The translations under genes and the position numbers were made by a program. DNA of 64,000 nucleotides, from contig JANQNU010000010.1 in the NCBI GenBank assembly GCA_028279405.1, positions 62,001 through 126,000 on the forward strand. Reading direction: 5' to 3'. The DNA is from Phycisphaerae bacterium (GTDB lineage: Bacteria; Planctomycetota; Phycisphaerae; UBA1845; Fen-1342). Below are positions 26,023-34,998 of this stretch, in pieces. The notes beneath the pieces were generated by a model. The model saw only the letters and a list, made by a program, of their open reading frames with translations. It was not told the origin of the DNA and did not search any database. Positions within the stretch are counted from its first letter, which is position 1; the number at the start of each line of letters is the position of its first letter.

Positions 26023-26379
26023 ATGTTGAAACGAATCAAGTTCCAGGCAGTGCCCGTGCAAGATCAGGACCGCGCGCTGGCGTTCTACACAACCAAGCTC
26101 GGGTTGCAGGTGTTCACAGACCAGACAGTCGGCCCGATGCGCTGGATCGAGTTGCAGATCCCTGGCGCGGAGACGCTGCTGGTGCTCCATCACAGACCGG
26201 AGCATGAGCCCGCGGCGCTACCCGCGGTTTCCTTCCACACCGAGGACGTCAACGCTACCTACGATGAGTTACAGGCTCGCGGCGTCGCGTTCACGCAGCC
26301 CCCGACCAAGGAACACTGGGGCGAATACGCCGCTTTCAAAGATAGCGAGGGAAACTTGCTGATGATCTCGAAGGGGTGA
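26023..26379 (+). CDS. VOC/glyoxalase-family protein
   Basis: This 118-residue single-module VOC-superfamily protein has KFQAVPVQDQDRALAFYTTKLG at the start, WIELQIPG and TLLVLHH strands, and a C-terminal EEVTYDELQARGV-like helix and FKDSEGNLLMIS strand. These are the paired beta-alpha-beta-beta-beta halves of glyoxalase/extradiol-type folds. The start at 26023 has GGAAGGAG nine bases before it; the longer frame upstream lacks homology. Two candidate metal ligands (His and Glu) are present, but the reaction cannot be named. Confidence 0.8.
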   Translation: MLKRIKFQAVPVQDQDRALAFYTTKLGLQVFTDQTVGPMRWIELQIPGAETLLVLHHRPEHEPAALPAVSFHTEDVNATYDELQARGVAFTQPPTKEHWGEYAAFKDSEGNLLMISKG

Positions 26380-26462
26380 CCGAGCGCCCCGCGCACGAGG
26401 GACTTGGGTGAACCAGATGATCATGAGAGAACGGACACCGCTCCGGGTGGCATAGTCACACG

Positions 26463-26495
26463 ACCGCTCGCTTGCGCTCGGGGCTCGTTGTGTTC
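26463..26495. repeat. Dispersed intergenic repeat, copy 2
   Basis: This 33-base segment matches 981-1013 at 29 positions, in the same orientation. It lies just past the 3' end of the minus-strand GT-C gene, between the convergent VOC and GT-C genes. A set of small palindromes lies within 300 bases. Confidence 0.6.
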
Positions 26496-26549
26496 GATGC
26501 CTTAGCGAGCCAAACCATGTCAAGACGAGCCTGGAGCGCAAGCGACCGA

Positions 26550-28142
26550 TCAGTCCCCCACCCCAAGATGGGATGGGGCACCGCACTGGCTCGCGATCTG
26601 GCCAGCGCCATACGCTCGGCCGAGCGACCGGGTGGCACTGGCGGCTTGTCCGCCAGTGTTCGGAACGTGAGTCTGATCAAGCCCATTGTCGAGGTAACGA
26701 TTCCCGTTCCAGTACCCTCTTAGACACCGGCAGCAAGCTGCCAGTGCCGCTCGCAACGTGCCCTTCCCGTGATCGCTCAACGATGGGCGACGCGCCTCTT
26801 CCGTATCAGGGTACCGTCGCAAGCGCGGCGTACTCCGCGCCGCGCGTGGCGGGCCCGCGTAGCGCGTCCAAAACACGCAACCACCCCAGACCGCGGCAAT
26901 CGAAATCAGCGGCACACCCACAGCCCGCGCAACCGGTACCGCCAGGCTGACCACGCCGATCCCCCAAATCGCCAGCGGGATCAACGCCGCCGGATGGCTC
27001 CGCTGGTCAGCGCGCCGACCGCGCTCCGCGATATCACAGAGCAACGCCACAGGCCAGTAGAGCACGGCCAAATAGTGCGTCCAGACCAACGGCGACGCCA
27101 ACAGCATCAGGCAGCACCAAACCGCGTACTGGGCACGTAACGATCGCAGCTCGTCGACCTCGTCAGCAGGCCAGCGGGTGCGCGGCGCTACGGCGGCCCA
27201 GCAACTTCCAGTGATGATGCCGGCCATCAACACAAGGTAGATGCCCCACACCGCGCCCCGCGGCAATTCGACCGCGTTGACCAGCATTGGCGGGTGATCC
27301 TCCCGCGGGTATGCGTCCGTCGCGGTCAGCAAACGGCGAAGCACGATCGGAAGAGAGTTGTTGCTGTACTTCGCCTTGCGCGGCTTCTCGATCATGATCG
27401 TGGTTCGTGCCGAATGCTCGATGACCGCGCCTTCGCGGAACGCCCGATGCTGCGCGACGGTTTCCGACCAGCCCACCGATGCCACCGGCAGCGTGACGCC
27501 GAGCACGAGCGCCGTGGCCACCGCCGCCCCGGCGATCCGCCAGCGACGCTTCAACACGAAAAAGACGATCAGCGCCGCCGGAAACACCTTGATCAATGCC
27601 GCGAGGCCCAGCGCTACGCCGGCCTCGTATTCACGCCCATGCTCAGCGAGGAACCAGACGGCAACAACGAGAAACAGCAGCAGCAGGCCGAGTTGTCCCA
27701 AGACACCGCTGTCGCTGACGTAGATGAACATCAACGCCAATGCGACGAGCGTCGCCACCCGCGGCCGGCCGCCGAGTCGATGATTCAGCAATGATTCAAT
27801 CATCACCACTGCCGCTGCGAGGCACGCTACGGACATCAATGTGAACAGCACCGCCGCAATCGGCAACGGCAAGAAACTCCACGGCAACATGAAAATCGTG
27901 AAGAACGGAAGATAGTTGTGCACGCCGAGTTCGGTCGAGAAGGTGCCCGACTCGCGAAAGTGGACGGCGGTCAACCAGAAGTCACGGAAATCGAGCGTGC
28001 TCTCGTCGCGTGACGTGCTCCGCGCGCGATACGCCACAACCGCCGAAAGCACGAGCGCGTAGATGATCGCGCCTGTCACCAGGGGCTGCCAGCCCGAAGA
28101 CCCCGGCCGCGGCCTCTTATTGTTACCGTGAGACGACGTCAT
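26550..28142 (-). CDS. GT87-like membrane glycosyltransferase with repeat-derived tail
   Basis: This 530-residue polytopic membrane protein resembles GT87/DUF2029 family GT-C glycosyltransferases, which use polyprenyl-phosphate sugars such as polyprenyl-phosphomannose. Helices occupy roughly 20-430. The loop near 50-80 carries DFRDFW, a plausible position for the metal-binding acidic residues of GT-C enzymes. The start at 28142 overlaps the previous gene's stop by four bases, so translation is coupled. The last 80 or so residues look unlike the family; the DNA there holds two small hairpin repeats (26634-26660 and 26723-26748), suggesting an extension from repeat DNA. It works with the next gene, a polyprenol mannosyl transferase. 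Confidence 0.72.
   Translation of the reverse strand: MTSSHGNNKRPRPGSSGWQPLVTGAIIYALVLSAVVAYRARSTSRDESTLDFRDFWLTAVHFRESGTFSTELGVHNYLPFFTIFMLPWSFLPLPIAAVLFTLMSVACLAAAVVMIESLLNHRLGGRPRVATLVALALMFIYVSDSGVLGQLGLLLLFLVVAVWFLAEHGREYEAGVALGLAALIKVFPAALIVFFVLKRRWRIAGAAVATALVLGVTLPVASVGWSETVAQHRAFREGAVIEHSARTTIMIEKPRKAKYSNNSLPIVLRRLLTATDAYPREDHPPMLVNAVELPRGAVWGIYLVLMAGIITGSCWAAVAPRTRWPADEVDELRSLRAQYAVWCCLMLLASPLVWTHYLAVLYWPVALLCDIAERGRRADQRSHPAALIPLAIWGIGVVSLAVPVARAVGVPLISIAAVWGGCVFWTRYAGPPRAARSTPRLRRYPDTEEARRPSLSDHGKGTLRAALAACCRCLRGYWNGNRYLDNGLDQTHVPNTGGQAASATRSLGRAYGAGQIASQCGAPSHLGVGD
26634..26660. repeat. Hairpin repeat in the tail of the GT-C gene
   Basis: CACTGGCGG pairs with CCGCCAGTG across a five-base loop. 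It shares design with 26723-26748: a stem of CACTGGCRG type and a CTTG-like loop. The two are about 60 bases apart, within the coding frame of the GT-C gene. Confidence 0.55.
26723..26748. repeat. Second hairpin repeat in the GT-C gene tail
   Basis: GACACCGGCAG and CTGCCAGTGCC pair over 11 bp (two G-T pairs) around a four-base loop. It is related to the hairpin at 26634-26660 and is probably part of the same dispersed repeat family. Confidence 0.5.
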
Positions 28143-28915
28143 TCGCGAGGTTGCCGTTTCCGAGTCAGCACGTGTGCGTAGAGGCGAGCGAGGTGCCGCA
28201 GGTAGCGCCACTGCTCCGCCATATTCAGCTTCGTCGCGCCCGCCTGCCGATCCGCGAACGCGATCGGAATCTCGACCACATTCGTCCAGCCGTGCCGAAC
28301 GATCAACTCCAACGCGATCTTGTATCCGATCGGTCGCAACGCGCCGAGCTTCAGCCCGGCCTTCCGAACCGCGAAAAAGCCCGCCATCATGTCCTTCGTC
28401 CGGGTCAGCGGGCGCGCCAGCATGCGTGCCACCCAGCTGTTGAGCCGCCGATGCAACGGCCAGTGCAGGTCAACGCGTCCGCCGGGCACGAATCGGCTGC
28501 CGATCGCCATCTCGACGGCCGGGTCCCCGAGCGACTCGAGTAACGCCGGAATCTCCTCGGGCGGATGCGACAAGTCGGCGTCCATGGAGACCAGCAACGC
28601 TGCTTCAGTGTGCGCGAAGCCGGCGATGACGGCCGTCGCCAGGCCGCGCTCGGCCTTGCGAACCAGGCAGCGCACGGGATACTGCTCGGCCAGCGCGTGC
28701 GCGACGTCGGCCGTCCCGTCCGGCGAGTCGTCATCGACGATCAGCAGTTCCACGCCCTCGCGCTCCAACACCGCAAAAATACGCTGGGCGAGCGGACCGA
28801 GGTTGTCCCGTTCGTTATATGTAGGAACGACGATCGCGGTGGGCTGCCGAACACGGTACCGCTCCGCGGGCACGGCGGACGGGCGATCACGTGAACCGGG
28901 ATCAGACACTGGCAT
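28139..28915 (-). CDS. Polyprenol-phosphate mannosyltransferase-like GT2
   Basis: This 258-residue enzyme has a GT-A fold: the start VVPTYNERDNL, DDDSPDGTAD (nucleotide sugar), VSMDADLSHPPEEI with the DxD metal motif, and the acceptor-facing C-terminal helices. It resembles dolichyl/polyprenol-phosphate mannosyltransferases (DPM1-like), making polyprenyl-phosphate sugar as donor for GT-C enzymes. Such a product would feed the coupled GT87-like gene downstream. The start at 28915 follows the upstream GT2 stop by 52 bases; the longer frame would run into that gene. No C-terminal membrane helix is evident. Confidence 0.85.
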   Translation of the reverse strand: MPVSDPGSRDRPSAVPAERYRVRQPTAIVVPTYNERDNLGPLAQRIFAVLEREGVELLIVDDDSPDGTADVAHALAEQYPVRCLVRKAERGLATAVIAGFAHTEAALLVSMDADLSHPPEEIPALLESLGDPAVEMAIGSRFVPGGRVDLHWPLHRRLNSWVARMLARPLTRTKDMMAGFFAVRKAGLKLGALRPIGYKIALELIVRHGWTNVVEIPIAFADRQAGATKLNMAEQWRYLRHLARLYAHVLTRKRQPRE

Positions 28916-28967
28916 CGCGACATTGTGCGCCGCCGACGGCTTGCTGTCAGCCGTGACGGGACCCGAC

Positions 28968-29669
28968 CTACTCGAACAACCCGTAACGCACGATGCAGAA
29001 GATCGCCTTGACGCCGTCGCGCCACGTGATCTTCTTGCCCTCTTCATACGAGCGACCCGAGTAGCTGATACCGACTTCGTAGATCCGCCAGCGGCCACGG
29101 GCAATCTTGGCTGTCATCTCCGGCTCGACGCCGAAACGGTTGCTGTTGAGCTTGATCGGCTTGATCACATCCGATTTGAAGACCTTGTAGCAGGTCTCCA
29201 TGTCGGTGAGGTTGAGGTTCGTGAACATGTTGCTGAGCGTCGTCAGGAAGCGGTTCCCGACGTAATGCCAATAGTACAGGACCCGATGCGCATCACCGCC
29301 GACGAACCGTGAGCCGTAGACGACGTCTGCCCGCCCGTCGAGAATCGGCCCCAGCAGTTTGGGATACTCGGCAGGGTCGTATTCGAGGTCAGCATCCTGT
29401 ACCAGAAGAATATCACCCTCCGCTGCCGCGAACCCGGTGCGTAGCGCCGCCCCCTTCCCCTGGTTCTTTTCGTGGCGGATGACGCGGATCCGCGCGTTCG
29501 GAAACCGCGTATCGAGTTGCCCGTACAACTCGCGGGTCCCATCCTTCGAGAAGTCGTCCACGATCACCAGTTCACGATCGAGGTCGAGCCGCACCGCAAG
29601 CACGCGCCCGATGATCTCGAACAACGTCTCCTTCTCGTTGTAAACCGGCATAATGATCGACAGCAGCAT
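28968..29669 (-). CDS. Family 2 glycosyltransferase
   Basis: This 233-residue GT-A-fold glycosyltransferase carries [30 protein letters not shown] with the DxD motif, and GSRF, the pattern of polyprenyl-phosphate-glucose/mannose synthases and DPM1-like proteins. It is short, without membrane segments, and is the first of three clustered glycosyltransferase genes. Sugar and lipid acceptor are unknown; its neighbours suggest lipid-linked sugar synthesis. Confidence 0.85.
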   Translation of the reverse strand: MLLSIIMPVYNEKETLFEIIGRVLAVRLDLDRELVIVDDFSKDGTRELYGQLDTRFPNARIRVIRHEKNQGKGAALRTGFAAAEGDILLVQDADLEYDPAEYPKLLGPILDGRADVVYGSRFVGGDAHRVLYYWHYVGNRFLTTLSNMFTNLNLTDMETCYKVFKSDVIKPIKLNSNRFGVEPEMTAKIARGRWRIYEVGISYSGRSYEEGKKITWRDGVKAIFCIVRYGLFE

Positions 29670-29724
29670 CCGTTTCCCTGACTACGGCATGTGAAAAACA
29701 ACTCGAGCCGGCCCCGAACGCCGG

Positions 29725-30222
29725 TCAGGCCGGCGCCGCCAGGATCGGATACAGGCCCGCGTCCCGCGACACGATCGCCTCCCGAATCTGACCACGGAGC
29801 CCACGGATCGGCAGCCGCCATAACCGCCGAGCCAACGGGCCAAAGGGCGTCGGGCCCGGATCCGGCTCATGAAACGCGTCGAGCAGCTGACGCTCGCGCG
29901 GGTAGCGATCGAAGCCCGGCCGACGAAACTCCTCCCACGTCTCCAGCAGGACCGGCAGCAAAGGACGCTCCGTCGCTGCCGCCCAATTCAGCCCGGCGAA
30001 CACGAGCAGCGCCGCCGACTGATACTGCGGCTCCACCCGGTGCGCTACCATCAGGTGCCGCACGGCCGTCGCGGCGGCACCGCGATCGAACCAATGACAC
30101 CCAAGCAGATAGCGCGCCACCGGGCAGCGCGGGTGGCTGACGACCCGAGCCTCCAAACCGTCGCGCAGCGCCGCAGGCGGCTCAGCAGCCAGACGCTCGA
30201 TGATGGTCCTGTATCGAAACAT
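29725..30222 (-). CDS. Hypothetical TPR-like small protein
   Basis: This 165-residue protein starts at 30222 (MFRYRT); the frame continues upstream without homology. Residues 5-85 look helical, with PAALRDGLEARV and VARYLLGCHWFDRGAAATAV resembling a pair of tetratricopeptide repeats. The C-terminal half has no recognisable motif. No signal peptide. It is tightly placed before the GT2 genes and after the isoprenylcysteine-methyltransferase-like gene on the same strand, so co-transcription is likely. I do not recognise a family. Confidence 0.45.
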   Translation of the reverse strand: MFRYRTIIERLAAEPPAALRDGLEARVVSHPRCPVARYLLGCHWFDRGAAATAVRHLMVAHRVEPQYQSAALLVFAGLNWAAATERPLLPVLLETWEEFRRPGFDRYPRERQLLDAFHEPDPGPTPFGPLARRLWRLPIRGLRGQIREAIVSRDAGLYPILAAPA

Positions 30223-30311
30223 AGTCGCTCGACACGCGAGGACGGGAACCGGCACAATCGTCGAAACGCTACCGGTCGAGCCGCTCGGCGTCAAACGCGG
30301 CATCCCACGCC

Positions 30312-30902
30312 CTAACGCGTTCGGAAACGCGGAAACAATCGGCCGGTGCGTCGCACATAGTCCTGATACGCGTCACCAAACACAGACTGAAGCAACCGCT
30401 CTTCTCGCGGCGTTCGCAGAAAGTACATCGGCGCAAACGTCGCAAGCGCCGACCAGCCGGCAACCCAGTTGTGAAACAACAGTGCCTGGGCCAGCCCGAA
30501 AAGCCAGATCGCGGCATACATCGGATGCCGAACGCGGCCATAGATGCCGTTGGTGACGAGCTCGTGACCCGCGCGAATCTCGAGACTGACCGACCAATTC
30601 CGCCCCAGGTCCGCGTGGGCCCGCCAGAACAACCAGATCGCGATACACATCAGCCCGGAACCGACCCAGATCGTCCCCGGCGCCGACCAATAGTCGGCAA
30701 ACGAAAACAAGGGGGTGAACACGTGGACCACAGGAACCAGCAGATTTCCGAGCATGACCAGCGCCAGTAGCACCTGCTCCTGCCGATCGATCTCGACGCG
30801 GGTCGGCGGCTCGTTTCGCGTCCGCTTGCCGTACACGTGCCGAATGGCCGTGTAGATCACAAACCCCACCAAAAAGATGATCTTTGCGGGCTCGTTCAGC
30901 AT
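30312..30902 (-). CDS. Isoprenylcysteine carboxyl methyltransferase-like protein
   Basis: This 196-residue integral membrane protein has about four to five helices (about 5-25, 43-68, 78-98, 125-155). GIYGRVRHPMYAA (residues 118-130) and EERLLQSVFGDAYQDY at 165-180 match the SAM-binding end of isoprenylcysteine carboxyl methyltransferases and the related phospholipid methyltransferases. The bacterial substrate is unknown. It follows gpmI on the same strand after about 25 bases. Confidence 0.8.
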   Translation of the reverse strand: MLNEPAKIIFLVGFVIYTAIRHVYGKRTRNEPPTRVEIDRQEQVLLALVMLGNLLVPVVHVFTPLFSFADYWSAPGTIWVGSGLMCIAIWLFWRAHADLGRNWSVSLEIRAGHELVTNGIYGRVRHPMYAAIWLFGLAQALLFHNWVAGWSALATFAPMYFLRTPREERLLQSVFGDAYQDYVRRTGRLFPRFRTR

Positions 30903-30927
30903 CGCACCGGACTCCGCAGGCGCCCGA

Positions 30928-32547
30928 TCACGCGATCAGCGACCGGCCCGTCATCTCCTCTACCGGCTCGATACCCAGCATCGCGAACGCCGTCGGCATC
31001 ACGTCGGCCAGACGGCCACCCTCGCGTAACGCGACACCCTCGAAACCGCTCCCGTAGACGTACAACGGAACGGGATAGGTCGTATGGGCCGTGTGCGGGC
31101 CCCCGGTCTCCGGATCAATCATCTGCTCCGAATTGCCGTGGTCCGCCGTCACGATCGCACAACCGCCGACCCGGTCGATGGCATCCAACACGCGACCCAC
31201 ACAGGTATCAACCACCTGGCACGCTTTGACGGCGGCATCGATCGAACCCGTGTGACCGATCATGTCAGGATTCGCGTAGTTGAGCACGATCAAGTCGTCG
31301 ATGCCCGCCTCGACCCGCTCGACGAGCTTGTCCGTCAACGGTCCGGCACTCATCTCCGGCTGCTGATCGTACGTCGAGACCTTCGGCGACGGAACGAGCA
31401 GCCGCTCTTCGCCGTCGAACGGCTCTTCGCGATAGTCGTTGAAGAAGAATGTGACGTGCGCGTACTTCTCGGTCTCAGCAGCCCGAAACTGACGCAGCCC
31501 GCTCCGGCTGATGACCTCGCCGGCAATGTTCTTCATCCGCGCCGGCTTGGGAAACGCGACCTGCACCGGCAATCCCGCCTCATAACCCGTGAGCGTCACG
31601 AAAAACACGTCGCGCTTGGGGCCACGATCGAACCCGAGCGTCCGGGTTTCGCCGGTCTTGTCAACGCCGGCGAACGGGAACGTATCCAAGGTGAATGCCT
31701 TGACCAGCTGGCGCGGACGATCGCCACGAAAGTTGAAGAATACGATCGCATCCCCGTCACGAACGGTCGCTACCGGCGTACGTCCATCCTCAGTGATCAC
31801 CGTCGGAGGGACGAACTCGTCGCCACGCATTGTCGGTTCGCTCGGATTCTCATAGTAGCGCTCGACCGCTTCGATGGCCGACGGCGCCGCTTGGGCTTCG
31901 CCCTCCGCCAGCATGCGATAGGCCATCTCCGTTCGCTGCCAGCGATTGTCGCGATCCATCGCGTAAAACCGCCCACAAACGCTCGCGATCTGGCCGACCC
32001 CGAGGCTGCGCAGATTCTGCTCGATCTGTCGCAAATAGCCTGCGCCGCTGGTCGGCGGCGAGTCCCGTCCATCCGTGAAACAATGAACGACCACGTCCTT
32101 CAAGCCACGCTTCGCCGCGAGTTGCACGCAGGCATAGAGGTGCTCCAGCCGAGAGTGCACTCCCTCGTCGCTGCACAAGCCCATCACGTGCAAGCGACTG
32201 CCACGCGCCAAGCACTTCTCAACCGCCGCCACCAACTCGGCGTTCTGAAAGAACTCCCCGCTCTCGATCGCACGTGTGATACGCACGGATTCCTGGTCCA
32301 CGATTCGGCCGGCGCCAATGTTCTGGTGCCCCACCTCGCTGTTTCCCATCGTTCCTGCGGGCAACCCGACATCGCGGCCACTGGTCGCGATCAACGCCAT
32401 CGGCCACGTCGCCCGCAACCGCGCATCGATCGGCGGCGCCGCAAGCTTCACAGCGTTCGCGTGGTCCCATTCCGCATGGGGATTCTCACCCCAACCATCT
32501 CGAATGATGACGACACAAGGTCGGTTCGTCGGCTTGCGCTCAGCCAT
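30928..32547 (-). CDS. gpmI: Cofactor-independent phosphoglycerate mutase
   Basis: This glycolytic enzyme interconverts 3- and 2-phosphoglycerate without 2,3-bisphosphoglycerate and uses two Mn ions. The 539 residues carry RDGWGENP, Ser70 in MGNSEVGHQNIGAG (phosphoserine nucleophile), CFTDGRDSPPTS, HVTFFFND and the C-terminal VTADHGNSEQM metal site, as expected for the alkaline-phosphatase-like iPGM fold. The length is typical. It is the first of a minus-strand run that continues into the methyltransferase-like and GT genes. Confidence 0.96.
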   Translation of the reverse strand: MAERKPTNRPCVVIIRDGWGENPHAEWDHANAVKLAAPPIDARLRATWPMALIATSGRDVGLPAGTMGNSEVGHQNIGAGRIVDQESVRITRAIESGEFFQNAELVAAVEKCLARGSRLHVMGLCSDEGVHSRLEHLYACVQLAAKRGLKDVVVHCFTDGRDSPPTSGAGYLRQIEQNLRSLGVGQIASVCGRFYAMDRDNRWQRTEMAYRMLAEGEAQAAPSAIEAVERYYENPSEPTMRGDEFVPPTVITEDGRTPVATVRDGDAIVFFNFRGDRPRQLVKAFTLDTFPFAGVDKTGETRTLGFDRGPKRDVFFVTLTGYEAGLPVQVAFPKPARMKNIAGEVISRSGLRQFRAAETEKYAHVTFFFNDYREEPFDGEERLLVPSPKVSTYDQQPEMSAGPLTDKLVERVEAGIDDLIVLNYANPDMIGHTGSIDAAVKACQVVDTCVGRVLDAIDRVGGCAIVTADHGNSEQMIDPETGGPHTAHTTYPVPLYVYGSGFEGVALREGGRLADVMPTAFAMLGIEPVEEMTGRSLIA

Positions 32548-32636
32548 CGGCGGTACTCCTCAAGCTCGTCGGACACCCCAATCATAAGTTCAATCGCACT
32601 TGCCAGCGAGCGAATCGCCGCCGATGATCGTACGCC

Positions 32637-34001
32637 GTGCGACGAAAACGAGACAACTCCAGGCAATCACCGCAATCGCCGCGGAAGGCTCCTGTGGCCC
32701 GCAACAACTGGCCACGAAGAGGAGGGACTGCGCGCTTCGGCGTCGTCGACCCACAGCGCGCGCCAGATGACGCAGGCCGCACTGCCGCATCGGCCGAAGA
32801 CAATGCGTTCGAGTCGCCGTGGGTCCAGGTCCGCTCCATGCGATACCACCCGTTCCTTTTCGAACGGATGATCCAGCGCGCCGATCCTGCTGCTCGACCC
32901 GGCGACATCGTCGCTATCTACGATCGCGCCGGGCAGTTCGTCGGACGCGGCTTCTTCAATCCGAAGTCGCAGATCGCGCTGCGCGTGCTCAGCTTCGAGA
33001 ACGTCCCCATCGACGATGCGTTCTGGTCCGCGCGCCTGGATCGCGCCGTCGGACTACGAACGACGCTGCGTTTGGCGGATTCGAGCGACGCGTGCCGGCT
33101 GGTGCATAGCGAAGGCGACGACCTGAGCGGACTGGTCGTCGAACGCTACAACGACTGTCTGGTGTTCGAGTTGTTCTCGCGCGGATTCTACGAACGACGA
33201 GCGGAAATCGCTCGAGCGGTCATCGCGGCGATTCAAGCACAGTCCGCCTTTAGCGCCGCACAGGCGGAAGACTGGCGCGTCTACTACCGTGCCGACGAAC
33301 ACGTCGAACGGCTCGAAGGCTTCCACGTTACGCCGGAAGACAATCCCGCAGCGCCCGGCAGACTGATCATCCGCGAGCACGGCGTCCGCTACCGGGTGGA
33401 CGTCGCTAGGGGACACAAGACCGGTTTCTTCTGCGATCAGCGCGACAATCGGCGTGCGTTCGCCCAGTACTGCCAGGGGAAAGACGTCCTCGACCTGTGC
33501 TGCTACACCGGCGGTTTCGGCCTCTGCGCCAAGCAACTCGGCGACGCCGCCCAAGTCACGTCCGTCGATCTCGACGAAGCCGCACTCGCGATCGCGAAGG
33601 AGAATGCCAATCTCAACCAGCTCCGTATCCAACATGTTCACGCCGACGTGTTCATCTACCTTCGCCAGCTCCTCGCCAATAAGCGACGCTACGATGCTGT
33701 CGTGCTCGACCCGCCGAAATTCGCCCGAAGCCGCGCCGAGGTCGAAGAAGCGCTACGCAAGTACAACGACTGCAATATGCTGGCGATGCAAGTCGTCAAA
33801 CCGGGCGGCCTGCTGCTGACGTGCAGTTGCAGCGGCCTGGTCAGCCCCGAGGCGTTCCAACGCGTGATCACCGCGGCTGCACGGCGCGCCAACCGCAGCG
33901 TCCAGATCCTCTCAACGACCGGCGCCGCCCCGGACCATCCGGTCGCACTGCATTGCCCGGAATCGGCCTACCTCAAAGCGTTCTGGCTCCGAATCAACTG
34001 A
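32637..34001 (+). CDS. rlmI: 23S rRNA (cytosine-C5) methyltransferase, RlmI type
   Basis: This is a PUA plus class I methyltransferase: N-terminal PUA-like residues (about 60-150, WVQVRSMRYHPFLFERMI and GDIVAIYDRAGQFVGRGFF), then the SAM motif DLCCYTGGFGL (about 283), DPPKFARS, and the LLTCSCSG catalytic cysteine region. RlmI methylates C1962 of 23S rRNA in E. coli. The first 55 residues from the GTG at 32637 are basic and disordered, so the real start may be further in; no Shine-Dalgarno site fixes it. It is divergent from gpmI. Confidence 0.88.
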   Translation: MRRKRDNSRQSPQSPRKAPVARNNWPRRGGTARFGVVDPQRAPDDAGRTAASAEDNAFESPWVQVRSMRYHPFLFERMIQRADPAARPGDIVAIYDRAGQFVGRGFFNPKSQIALRVLSFENVPIDDAFWSARLDRAVGLRTTLRLADSSDACRLVHSEGDDLSGLVVERYNDCLVFELFSRGFYERRAEIARAVIAAIQAQSAFSAAQAEDWRVYYRADEHVERLEGFHVTPEDNPAAPGRLIIREHGVRYRVDVARGHKTGFFCDQRDNRRAFAQYCQGKDVLDLCCYTGGFGLCAKQLGDAAQVTSVDLDEAALAIAKENANLNQLRIQHVHADVFIYLRQLLANKRRYDAVVLDPPKFARSRAEVEEALRKYNDCNMLAMQVVKPGGLLLTCSCSGLVSPEAFQRVITAAARRANRSVQILSTTGAAPDHPVALHCPESAYLKAFWLRIN

Positions 34002-34027
34002 CGATCCGTCCAGGGACAGTCGCTCGA

Positions 34028-34765
34028 CTATTCTGCGCGATCCGGGTGACATCGCCGGCAGGGCTCCAATCCGCCCCGCCGCGCGTCCGCGCGTGAAACG
34101 GCCGTAGCGCCCCGTCGACACGAGGAACAATCGGCGCGGTGATACTTGCGGCCCGTTCGCGTCTTGTAGACCGTGCCGGACAAGTCGGCGCCAACGACTC
34201 CATCACGCTCGACGGGTGCCGTGACGGTCTCGGGTGCCGCCGGTGCGGCGTCTCCCGAAACTGGGCTATGCCAGAGCCCTTTGCCCGCCGTGCGCGCGCG
34301 CTTCTCGTAAATGTCGAACAGCGACCGTTGCGGCTCTTCCAAGGCTGGGTGCACACGCGCATATCCTTGCCGCACACACTCGAGATTCACGAACAACCCA
34401 TCGGGAACGCGAAATACGCGTACGCGCCCCGATAGCTCGCCCTCGGCGGACTCGATCAGCTGCACCCGCTCGCCTTCCAGCAGGTTCCGTAGGAAGACCT
34501 GCGCCGCGCGCCCCGCGACGGTATTGCCCGCGGCTGCCTTTACGCCCAGCAGGTGAACCCGGTGCGTCTTACCGCCCGACCGCACCAGCAGTGTGTCGCC
34601 ATCGACGATCCGCAGAACGTCCGCTGCGGGAACGTCGGTCAAATCAAATCGCGGATAAATCGCTGCGGCGGGTGCCGCGGGAGGTTCGCCCGGATGAATC
34701 AGCGCCACCACTGTGAGCGGTGCCAGCAACGCCAGACCGCGTACGAAACCCCACATAGTTGTCAC
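34028..34765 (-). CDS. Secreted thermonuclease-like protein with Cys-rich end
   Basis: This 245-residue exported nuclease-like protein has a signal peptide (about 1-22), then a thermonuclease (SNase) barrel from about 45-165 with RIVDGDTLLV and GYARVHPAL, which carry the acidic calcium site and the arginine positions of the family. The end (about 200-245) is YHRADCSSCRRGATAVS to EPCRRCHPD, like the Ada/MucBP-type metal-binding DxxC pattern often attached to thermonucleases. It probably degrades nucleic acid outside the cell. Its stop lies 26 bases from that of rlmI, convergently. Confidence 0.8.
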   Translation of the reverse strand: MTTMWGFVRGLALLAPLTVVALIHPGEPPAAPAAAIYPRFDLTDVPAADVLRIVDGDTLLVRSGGKTHRVHLLGVKAAAGNTVAGRAAQVFLRNLLEGERVQLIESAEGELSGRVRVFRVPDGLFVNLECVRQGYARVHPALEEPQRSLFDIYEKRARTAGKGLWHSPVSGDAAPAAPETVTAPVERDGVVGADLSGTVYKTRTGRKYHRADCSSCRRGATAVSRADARRGGLEPCRRCHPDRAE

Positions 34766-34935
34766 CCCGATGTTGTGCGCCCGATTCGAGAGGGCCAGTC
34801 AGCCCGGCCGGGCCACGAGTTTCAGTGAAGCAAGACAAGATGCGCCGGGGCGAATCGTATCTTGTCAATAAGGTGATTACCAGTCATTTTGATAAGACAT
34901 CAAGCTGTTAGCAAACGGGATCTACGAGCGCACGG

Positions 34936-34964
34936 AAAAGGGCCGCCGAATATGGCGACCCTTT
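34936..34964 (-). terminator. Terminator of the secreted helical repeat gene
   Basis: AAAGGG(T/C)CGCC and GGCG(G/A)CCCTTT form an 11-bp stem with one wobble, 35 bases past the minus-strand stop at 34999, followed by TTTT on that strand. This is a good intrinsic terminator. Confidence 0.7.
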
Positions 34965-34998
34965 GCCCATGAGTAATCTGTGATGATTCGCGGTGCGT

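Noticed and set aside
26634-26660. A sigma-54 promoter suggested by a TGGCAC stretch
   Set aside because: The downstream TTGCA element is missing at the required spacing, and the stretch is one arm of a hairpin.
31084-32871. A 595-codon plus-strand frame
   Set aside because: It is antisense to gpmI and has a composition typical of shadow frames.
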